A stretch of 5,206 nucleotides of DNA from an uncultured SAR324 cluster bacterium. Lineage in GTDB: Bacteria > SAR324 > NAC60-12. The notes below the pieces were generated by a model that was given only the letters and a program-made list of their open reading frames with translations, searched no databases and was not told the DNA's origin. Shown here piece by piece: positions 1-5,206 of this stretch. The DNA lies in the NCBI GenBank assembly GCA_902575715.1, contig CACGSI010000059.1, forward strand, positions 1-5,206, written 5' to 3'. Each line of letters starts with the position of its first letter. Within the stretch, counting starts at the first letter, position 1. The position numbers and the translations under genes are program-made.

Positions 1-555
1 TACACTGCCTTTTGTTCCAGTTAAGCGGATTTCACCTTCATGAACTTCTCCATTAGCGGCATATGATTTCCATTTATGACTTCCAGGGACAACTCTTGTA
101 GCTCCATTTTCAAGAGTGAAATCATCCAATAACCACATTACATTAACGATTAAGGGATAGTTTACTCCAGCTAAATTACTGTCTAGATGAAGTTGTTGGT
201 GACCGAAACCTTTCATTGGAGATCTGGCAGAAATATTATTTAAATAATATGGTTCCTCATTGTTATATGATCCCGATTTTAATAAATTATCTAATATTAA
301 AATAATGCTCCTATGTTCAAACAAATTAAACCAAGATAAATTTTTATTGTGAAGATTGAAAACAACTTTTTCTCCTGATTTATTATAAAGCCTTCCTTCT
401 TTTTTTTTATCGCTTTTATCATACAATTCTGAATATTTATTAAAGTCGTCTTCTAGAAGTTTTATATAATACTGGCACTCTTTTTTTGAAATCACATCTG
501 GGATAAGAATAAATCCTTCCTTATCTAGTTGTTCAATCTGTCTATCTAATGTCAT
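1..555 (-). CDS. Phytanoyl-CoA dioxygenase (PhyH)-like Fe(II)/2-oxoglutarate oxygenase, 3' partial
   Basis: An open frame of 185 codons runs from the ATG at 555 to base 1 without a stop, so the C-terminus lies beyond the left edge. The opening, QIEQLDKEGFILIPDVIS at 6-23, is the typical PhyH start. HLD at 123-125 provides the first two iron ligands (His123, Asp125), and the conserved block LDDFTLENGATRVVPGSHK is at 143-161. The third ligand, a histidine, and the 2-oxoglutarate-binding arginine are expected after residue 185 and cannot be checked here. Members hydroxylate small molecules using iron, oxygen and 2-oxoglutarate. In this cluster, a hydroxylation of a sugar, its acyl group or a lipid-linked precursor is inferred. 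The start is supported by AGGA five bases upstream, and it lies 10 bases after the methyltransferase stop. An A9 run codes for Lys50-Lys52. Confidence 0.85.
   Translation of the reverse strand, partial: MTLDRQIEQLDKEGFILIPDVISKKECQYYIKLLEDDFNKYSELYDKSDKKKEGRLYNKSGEKVVFNLHNKNLSWFNLFEHRSIILILDNLLKSGSYNNEEPYYLNNISARSPMKGFGHQQLHLDSNLAGVNYPLIVNVMWLLDDFTLENGATRVVPGSHKWKSYAANGEVHEGEIRLTGTKGSV
400..408 (-). repeat. A9 homopolymer within the PhyH-like coding region
   Basis: Nine consecutive A on the coding strand (nine T on the plus strand), encoding Lys50-Lys52. It is the longest single-base run I found in the window. Gain or loss of one base would shift the frame before the iron-binding HLD motif and inactivate the enzyme. 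In an AT-rich genome the run may have no function. Confidence 0.7.
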
Positions 556-560
556 ACAAT

Positions 561-564
561 TCCT
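561..564 (-). promoter_or_regulatory. Shine-Dalgarno site of the PhyH-like gene
   Basis: AGGA on the minus strand, five bases before the ATG at 555 and in the short gap after the methyltransferase stop. It supports that start for a gene whose downstream end is missing. Confidence 0.6.
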
Positions 565-565
565 G

Positions 566-1456
566 TTAATTTAATGAGGCATATACAGTTATTTGCCTAC
601 CAAGATTTAGTTTTGCAAGTGATTGATAGAATTGATTTAATTCTTTACCGTAACCTAAGCTCCTCATATTTGTTTCAAAAGAAACTCTTTTTCGATGACA
701 TTCTTTCCCCAATTTTCCATTACCTACATAACAATCTCCAAAAAGCAAAAACATTTCTAGCGGGAATGAAGACTCAGCTATCTTAACTTGGTAACCAGTG
801 CCTTCAAGCAAATTTTTTAACGAATCCTTAGAAAAATAATTTAGATGAGCAGGTGGTGCTATCCACCATTCATCTAAATTATGCAATTCTCGCCCTGCCA
901 TTTGGAATGCATTGAATTCGTTGGGTACGTCAATGATTAAAATTCCATCTTGATTCAGTACTTTATTTTTTAATTGTTCTAATACTTTTACTGGATCTGC
1001 TAAATGTTCCAAGACGTTTATTAATGTTACTACATCAAATTGTTTCCCGTTAAAAACATCCATACTTTCCATACCTGCAAGCTTGATATTTAAACCTTTC
1101 TCTAATCCATATTTTACTGCTTCAGGAACAGGGTCAAAACCATAACAATTTATTCCCTTATCTCTAAAATACAAAAGTGCCTGGGCCCATCCGCATCCTA
1201 CATCTAAAAGGTTTAATTCATTATTGGGGTTACCCAAAATTTCATTTATATTTTGAAAAATATTTTCCCAATTACCCTCATAAAATTCTCTATCATTTAA
1301 TTGTACTTCTAATGACGAATCATTGAAATTCTTATATTCTCCTGAATAGAACTCGTTACTGTAAAACTCGTCTATTTCCTCGGGTGTGGGGGTTGGTTTA
1401 TATTGCAAAAATCCATATTTTGGATGTGGCTTAAGAGAATTAGAAGATTTTTTCAT
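566..1456 (-). CDS. Class I SAM-dependent methyltransferase
   Basis: This 296-residue cytosolic methyltransferase has a Rossmann-type SAM-binding core. Motif I is LLDVGCGWAQAL at 83-94, the acidic end of strand 2 is GFDPVPEAV at 106-114, motif IV is LINVLEHLADP at 145-155, and GILIIDVPNEFN at 171-182 follows. The segment PPAHLNYFSKDSLKNLL at 201-217 is typical of the Methyltransf_23 type often seen in polysaccharide clusters. The first 80 residues (PTPTPEEIDEFYSNEFY) recall the segment after the zinc-binding region of sugar C-methyltransferases, but the cysteine cluster is absent. The C-terminal 65 residues contain several basic residues and are not recognised. The acceptor is unknown; an O- or N-methylation of a glycan sugar is inferred. 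It starts 14 bases after the WbqC stop with only a weak GGA-type site ahead. An alternative is a methyltransferase acting on a small precursor. Confidence 0.85.
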   Translation of the reverse strand: MKKSSNSLKPHPKYGFLQYKPTPTPEEIDEFYSNEFYSGEYKNFNDSSLEVQLNDREFYEGNWENIFQNINEILGNPNNELNLLDVGCGWAQALLYFRDKGINCYGFDPVPEAVKYGLEKGLNIKLAGMESMDVFNGKQFDVVTLINVLEHLADPVKVLEQLKNKVLNQDGILIIDVPNEFNAFQMAGRELHNLDEWWIAPPAHLNYFSKDSLKNLLEGTGYQVKIAESSFPLEMFLLFGDCYVGNGKLGKECHRKRVSFETNMRSLGYGKELNQFYQSLAKLNLGRQITVYASLN

Positions 1457-1470
1457 ATTTTATTTGTCCA

Positions 1471-2157
1471 TTAAAATTTCAAGTAATTTTTTGTTGATTC
1501 CCAACCAATATTAGCAACAATATCAATTATCGAAAGAAATGGTTGAAAATTTTGATTTTTGTGTTGTGAATATGGTACTGAAGTAAATTCTTGAAACTCA
1601 AGTTTTTTTGTAGTCAAATCAGAAAATCTATCAGAATCAAGATATTCTGCTGCACCGATTGGTGACAAATATGTGTCAGCATCTAGGTGTTCAAGCATAT
1701 TAATTATTCTTTGGGTTCTTTTACCAATTATTCCAAGCTTACTGGAAAAATAAATCTTTGTAGTAATTTTTAATTTTTCTAAAAACCATAAAATCAGGCT
1801 AGTATTTAAATCAGAAAGACTGCTAAAATTTTGACTGTCTATTAAATTTGTGATTTCAAGAATTTCACTTGAGAATGGATGTTTGCAATATGTTTGTTTT
1901 ATTAATTTACAATGTTTTTTTGCCCATGCTTGAGTGCTTACTATTTTTGTTTCATTTATTTTCTGATCAAGAGTGTTATGCATAACTGGAACAGTTATCC
2001 AATGAGGTTTTTGGCTAACTAATATTCTATTTCGATTATGCCAAGAATTTTTTTGGAATTGGGAGTCATCAAGAAATATGAACGAATCAGATTTTAAAAT
2101 GAGGTTAAAATATCCTGGCCAGGGGAGATAAGTTGGCTGCATTATGGAGCATTTCAT
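1471..2157 (-). CDS. WbqC family protein
   Basis: This 228-residue protein matches the WbqC-like family, which is found in O-antigen, capsule and other surface-polysaccharide clusters. No biochemical activity is firmly assigned to it as far as I know. Family blocks visible in order: MQPTYLPWPGYF at 6-17, FLDDSQFQKNSWHNRNRI at 28-45, WITVPV at 53-58, TYLSPIGAAEYL at 162-173, PYSQH at 195-199, and FQPFLSIIDIVANIG at 204-218. The protein is full length for the family. No signal peptide or membrane segment is seen, so it is probably cytosolic. The start overlaps the formyltransferase stop in an ATGA arrangement and has no clear ribosome binding site, which implies translational coupling. A step in building or modifying an amino-sugar substituent is only an inference from context. 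Confidence 0.85.
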   Translation of the reverse strand: MKCSIMQPTYLPWPGYFNLILKSDSFIFLDDSQFQKNSWHNRNRILVSQKPHWITVPVMHNTLDQKINETKIVSTQAWAKKHCKLIKQTYCKHPFSSEILEITNLIDSQNFSSLSDLNTSLILWFLEKLKITTKIYFSSKLGIIGKRTQRIINMLEHLDADTYLSPIGAAEYLDSDRFSDLTTKKLEFQEFTSVPYSQHKNQNFQPFLSIIDIVANIGWESTKNYLKF

Positions 2158-2939
2158 GAAAAAAATTTTTTCTTGAATAAGGCAATTTTAACACCATCTT
2201 TGCACTCTACAATATCAGCTCCTGATAGTGATTTTGAAAATTCATCATTATAATAATATGCATCTAAGTATACTTGTCCTTTAATTCTTATACCTCCATA
2301 TGTCTTCTGTGCCCTAATTGCATTAAATAAAAAGCTACTGTTTATTTCATTAGCTGAATCTATCGAAATTCCTTTAAAAAATGGTTTTAAATATTCACCT
2401 TTTTCTATACTTTTAATTTCCCCTTGGTCATAATTTTCTATTGCAGTATTAATTAGTTCGTCTTTTAGTAATCTAAAAATTTTACTTTCAATTGCATTGA
2501 AGTCATCATTCATTTCCCTATGAATATGTCCTCTCGCGATTAACTGACCAACATCAATTTGTTTGTCGATTTTATGAATTGTAACTCCTATTTTGTTTTC
2601 CCCTTTAAGGAATGCCCAAGTTATTGGATGCCTCCCTCTATAATAAGGTAGTTCCCCAGTATGAATATTCCAGATACCTTTTTTGAATTTTGCAATTGTT
2701 GATTCCTTAAAAATTATGCCAAAACCATATGATAGACCCCATCTTATATCTTCGGGTTTTTCTTCAATTATTTCATGTTCCTTTTCAACTAATAGTAAAG
2801 GGATCCCCCTCCATTTAGAATAGTTGAAAAGCATTAAATTTTGGGCTGATCTTTCACAAATTATGGTACGGACATTAACAAAAATTTCTGATATTTCCAC
2901 AAATCGATATGAAGAAGTAAAGACAATTACACTTTCCAT
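2154..2939 (-). CDS. Sugar N-formyltransferase (methionyl-tRNA formyltransferase-like fold)
   Basis: This 261-residue cytosolic protein has the formyltransferase catalytic core, which moves a formyl group from N10-formyl-tetrahydrofolate to an amine. NIHTGELPYYRGRHP at 91-105 holds catalytic Asn91 and His93. GVTIHKIDKQIDVGQ at 118-132 supplies the matching Asp129. The C-terminal part, with NAIRAQKTYGGIRIKG at 206-221 and DGVKIALFKK near the end, resembles the short C-terminal region of formyltransferases. At 261 residues it is shorter than housekeeping Fmt (about 310), and the N-terminal 60 residues are diverged. This and its neighbours point to a nucleotide-amino-sugar N-formyltransferase rather than an initiator-tRNA enzyme. 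Its ATG directly abuts the pseG stop (TAAATG), so the two are likely co-translated. The inferred substrate is the 4-amino group of a UDP-trideoxyhexose on the pseudaminic acid route. The stop overlaps the next start by four bases. Confidence 0.85.
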   Translation of the reverse strand: MESVIVFTSSYRFVEISEIFVNVRTIICERSAQNLMLFNYSKWRGIPLLLVEKEHEIIEEKPEDIRWGLSYGFGIIFKESTIAKFKKGIWNIHTGELPYYRGRHPITWAFLKGENKIGVTIHKIDKQIDVGQLIARGHIHREMNDDFNAIESKIFRLLKDELINTAIENYDQGEIKSIEKGEYLKPFFKGISIDSANEINSSFLFNAIRAQKTYGGIRIKGQVYLDAYYYNDEFSKSLSGADIVECKDGVKIALFKKKFFS

Positions 2940-4019
2940 TTAACTCATCCTAGTTAGAAAATTAGCAACTCTTTTAGCCCCCAATCCATCAACTTCAACA
3001 ATATTATTATCAAAAAATATTTTTTTGTTAAACTTTCCTGAAATTATATCTTTAAAAACTTTAGTCATTTTAAAAACGAAATCCTGACATCTGTGCCCAA
3101 GATAATATATTATTCCTATATTAGCTAATTCTTTTATAGGCAAAATTTGATTTTCTGCTGTAGTTATTACTATTGAAGGTAGCAAACAACTAATTCTTTC
3201 CCATGTCACTGTTCCACCGGCTCCAATAGCAATATCAGCTTTTGATAAAAGTTCGGCCATCCTATTAGTTTGGACATGACAATGGAAACCAAATTTTTTA
3301 CATTTCAACAATATTTCAGATTTTTTAGGGTGATTTGAACCAATTACAACATCTACATTTAAATTTAATATACTAAAGTTACTTATAATATCAATAGTTT
3401 TTGCAGTATAATTGTGCGTATCTATTCCTCCAAAAAAAACTAATATACGTTTAGGTTTTTCTAGTCGTAATTTTGCTTTAGTATGAAAATATTGGAATTC
3501 TTCTCTTAACAAAGCATATTTAGGACCTAGTAACATTTTGCAGTTTTTGGGAACCTTCTGTATGTATCTTTTTTCTTTATTTTTATAAAAGTTTTGATCT
3601 AATAACATGTCACAATTATGCTTTCGATCTGCTAAGTCATCTATTACTAATATTTTTTTAGATATTTTTCTCAAGTGTGATTCCCAAATGTAGTCTAATG
3701 CATAATGGTCTACTATAATCCAATTACATAAATACTTTGAAAGAGCTTCTATACATTCAAAAGCATCTTTTTTTTGGGAAACTCCAAGCCAATGAGAATG
3801 AAAATGTTCTGATTTTGATTCATTTTTATAAGGAGAATTTAAAATAATAAAGTGAAATCCTCTTTTTTTTATTGTAGTTTTTAAGTGATCAAACAGATGG
3901 CGACTTACAAAAATAATATTGGAGCAGAAAGGTTTTAGTTGATTTGCCAGGGTTATGCAACGCTCAAAATGTCCTGTTCCGATTTCCTTTGAAGCATCTA
4001 CTCTAAAAGCTATATTCAT
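2940..4019 (-). CDS. pseG: PseG-like UDP-2,4-diacetamido-2,4,6-trideoxy-beta-L-altropyranose hydrolase
   Basis: PseG is a GT-B-fold hydrolase, related to MurG, that removes UDP from the 2,4-diacylamido-trideoxy-altrose intermediate. The free sugar is then condensed with phosphoenolpyruvate by PseI to give pseudaminic acid. The 359 residues carry the family motifs in order: FRVDASKEIGTGHFERC at 5-21, where His17 matches the catalytic histidine of Campylobacter PseG; VDHYALDYIWE at 103-113; IDDLADRKHNCDMLLDQN at 126-143; LLGPKYALLREEF at 163-175; a glycine-rich FFGGID at 195-200; and the UDP-binding region GAGGTVTWERISCLLPS at 266-282. The length suits the longer PseG proteins (Campylobacter PseG is shorter, about 274). 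The start is fixed by the canonical MNIAFRVDAS opening. No clear Shine-Dalgarno precedes it, so coupling to the aminotransferase stop 10 bases upstream is likely. The actual substrate may carry another acyl group such as formyl. Confidence 0.9.
   Translation of the reverse strand: MNIAFRVDASKEIGTGHFERCITLANQLKPFCSNIIFVSRHLFDHLKTTIKKRGFHFIILNSPYKNESKSEHFHSHWLGVSQKKDAFECIEALSKYLCNWIIVDHYALDYIWESHLRKISKKILVIDDLADRKHNCDMLLDQNFYKNKEKRYIQKVPKNCKMLLGPKYALLREEFQYFHTKAKLRLEKPKRILVFFGGIDTHNYTAKTIDIISNFSILNLNVDVVIGSNHPKKSEILLKCKKFGFHCHVQTNRMAELLSKADIAIGAGGTVTWERISCLLPSIVITTAENQILPIKELANIGIIYYLGHRCQDFVFKMTKVFKDIISGKFNKKIFFDNNIVEVDGLGAKRVANFLTRMS
2948..2951 (-). promoter_or_regulatory. Shine-Dalgarno site of the formyltransferase gene, inside pseG
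   Basis: AGGA on the minus strand, eight bases before the formyltransferase ATG. It lies within the last codons of pseG, where the sequence reads AGGATGAGTTAAATG. The pseG stop and the formyltransferase start touch, so ribosomes ending pseG sit over this site. That favours coupled, near-equal expression. Confidence 0.55.
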
Positions 4020-4029
4020 AATATTTTGT

Positions 4030-5206
4030 TCAAGTTAATCTCTTGAAACTACTATGACATACAGGACCTTTAAGCAAAGTATTTATGTCTTTACCCTTTT
4101 CACATTCACCAACTAAAGCAAAAATTGGTTCTAATGCATCAAAGTAATTTTTAACAATTTCCTCGGAATGTTCAATGCAAGCATAAATACTTGTTCCGGC
4201 CAGATATCCCTTTGCAAGCATTTCCTGGGTAATTAGAGTTTTATATTCAACACTTCTTTTACTATCAAATGTAAATCCTGTAAAAGCAGGTATACCATTA
4301 GTTGTTATTGGTAGCCCAAATTTTTTGCTCATTTTTTTCCATTTTTTTGTTATATCTGTTCCTATTTTAGTTATTTTTTCCCAAGATTTTATCCTTTCCA
4401 TTACTTCTAAGGTTTTTAATGCGGCAGAGGGTCCAATTCTCTCAGTCCAGAAAGTGCTACTAATAAATGTTTTTTGGGCATATTCCATTATTTCGCGTTT
4501 CCCAATAACAGCATTTATTGCGTAACCATTTCCAAGTGTTTTTCCAAACATTGCTATATCTGGTTCGACACCTAACATTTTGTGAATACCGCCAAAGGTT
4601 TGCCTAAATCCTGAAGAACACTCATCGAAAATTAAAACAATACCTTTTTTGGTTGCAAGATTTCTTACTTTTTGCAGAAAATTGTCTTTTGGTTTTTTAT
4701 CTCGGAGGACTTCCATTATTATTACTCCTATATTATGGTCTTGCACAACAGTATCCAGTTCATCAAAGTTATTATAGTTAAAAGTTAAGACAGAACCTTT
4801 TAATCCTCTGGGTATACCTTTTGAGTCAAGTCCAGGTAGTAAATGACCATCAAGATTTTTATCATTGTTAAGATTTGCAGAAAGATACCAATCATGCCAT
4901 CCGTGATAACCACATACAGCTACCTTATCTTTTCCAGTAGCAGCTCTAGCAATTCGAATTGCTATAGAGTTGGCTTCTCCCCCACTCCTTGAAAATCTTA
5001 CCATGTCAGCCCATGGATGAATATCAACTAATTTTTCAGCAAGAAAAACTTCTTCAGGACAGTTTAAGGTTGACATATTCCCATTATCAATTGTCTTTCT
5101 TACAGCTTCATCTACCTCAGGATGTCCATAACCAAGGGTGTTGGTACCTATTCCCATTATCGACATATCAAAATATTCCTTGCCATCCATATCCCAAACT
5201 TTGCAT
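4030..5206 (-). CDS. Class III PLP-dependent aminotransferase (glutamate-1-semialdehyde aminomutase-like), 5' partial
   Basis: This is a cytosolic PLP enzyme of the class III aminotransferase fold. The frame stays open to the right edge and reads CKVWD directly before the Met at 5190. CKVWDMDGKEYFDM matches the family's usual N-terminal motif, so that Met is internal and the true start lies outside. The visible part is 391 residues; the family is usually about 430-450. Counting from the internal Met: an SGGEAN cofactor loop at 69-74, GYHGWHDW at 94-101, FDECSSGFR at 188-196 (Asp189 should bind the PLP ring nitrogen), and the Schiff-base lysine Lys217 in FGKTLGNGY. STFWTERIGP at 245-254 replaces the STxxGNP-type loop of true HemL. 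Together with the sugar-gene neighbours, this argues against a role in haem synthesis. Substrate unknown; an amino donor step for a surface sugar or its acyl substituent is my inference. pseG starts 10 bases after its TGA stop. Confidence 0.88.
   Translation of the reverse strand, partial: CKVWDMDGKEYFDMSIMGIGTNTLGYGHPEVDEAVRKTIDNGNMSTLNCPEEVFLAEKLVDIHPWADMVRFSRSGGEANSIAIRIARAATGKDKVAVCGYHGWHDWYLSANLNNDKNLDGHLLPGLDSKGIPRGLKGSVLTFNYNNFDELDTVVQDHNIGVIIMEVLRDKKPKDNFLQKVRNLATKKGIVLIFDECSSGFRQTFGGIHKMLGVEPDIAMFGKTLGNGYAINAVIGKREIMEYAQKTFISSTFWTERIGPSAALKTLEVMERIKSWEKITKIGTDITKKWKKMSKKFGLPITTNGIPAFTGFTFDSKRSVEYKTLITQEMLAKGYLAGTSIYACIEHSEEIVKNYFDALEPIFALVGECEKGKDINTLLKGPVCHSSFKRLT

Noticed and set aside
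574..786. Plus-strand open frame of 70 codons
   Set aside because: It lies wholly inside the methyltransferase gene on the other strand, has no family motif, and would break the one-strand layout. It is an antisense shadow.
2158..2172. A7T6 palindrome resembling a terminator
   Set aside because: It has no GC stem and no real loop, and lies inside the last codons of the formyltransferase, directly before an overlapping gene. Termination there makes little sense.
2154..2939. Housekeeping methionyl-tRNA formyltransferase (fmt)
   Set aside because: The catalytic residues match, but the protein is too short, its N-terminal part is diverged, and the neighbours are sugar genes rather than def or other translation genes.
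2940..4019. MurG or another glycosyltransferase
   Set aside because: The GT-B-like fold is shared, but the N-terminal FRVDAS...GTGH block with His17 and the IDDLADR block are specific to PseG.
4325..4525. Plus-strand open frame of 66 codons with a hydrophobic, membrane-like look
   Set aside because: It is antisense to the aminotransferase; the Phe/Ile/Leu-rich look comes from reading Lys/Glu codons on the opposite strand.
4030..5206. True hemL (glutamate-1-semialdehyde aminomutase)
   Set aside because: The loops around 69-74 and 245-254 differ from HemL and the neighbours belong to surface-glycan synthesis, although the fold and PLP residues are shared.

Overview
The window is a densely packed piece of one gene cluster. 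All six genes lie on the minus strand, so transcription runs from the right edge to the left edge. Neighbouring genes are 0 to 14 bases apart or overlap, and no promoter, terminator or RNA gene is visible. This looks like the interior of a single polycistronic unit whose two outer genes run off the window.

In order of transcription: (1) a class III PLP-dependent aminotransferase related to glutamate-1-semialdehyde aminomutase, lacking its N-terminus (right edge to 4030); (2) a PseG-type UDP-sugar hydrolase of pseudaminic acid synthesis (4019-2940); (3) a folate-dependent sugar N-formyltransferase (2939-2154); (4) a WbqC-family protein (2157-1471); (5) a class I SAM-dependent methyltransferase (1456-566); (6) a phytanoyl-CoA dioxygenase (PhyH)-like Fe(II)/2-oxoglutarate oxygenase, lacking its C-terminus (555 to left edge). 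The PhyH-like gene fills the first 555 bases, and its reading frame is open from 555 to base 1.

The likely theme is synthesis and tailoring of a nonulosonic acid (pseudaminic-acid-like sugar) or related N-acylated amino sugar for a surface glycan, either O-antigen, capsule or flagellin. PseG is the firmest anchor. The formyltransferase abuts pseG with no gap, in a place where the acetyltransferase PseH might be expected. This suggests an N-formyl group at the position that becomes N-7 of the nonulosonate. The methyltransferase, PhyH-like oxygenase and aminotransferase would add or prepare further decorations. The other core genes (pseB, pseC, pseF, pseI), glycosyltransferases and export genes are not in the window and would have to lie outside it.

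The DNA is clearly AT-rich (about one-third G+C by eye, not counted) and full of A/T homopolymers. The gene content fits an AT-rich, probably Gram-negative bacterium with a surface-glycan island. AT-rich marine groups such as Prochlorococcus or SAR11-like bacteria, or Leptospira-like spirochaetes, are possible, but the sequence alone does not decide. No mobile element, CRISPR array, tRNA or rRNA was seen.
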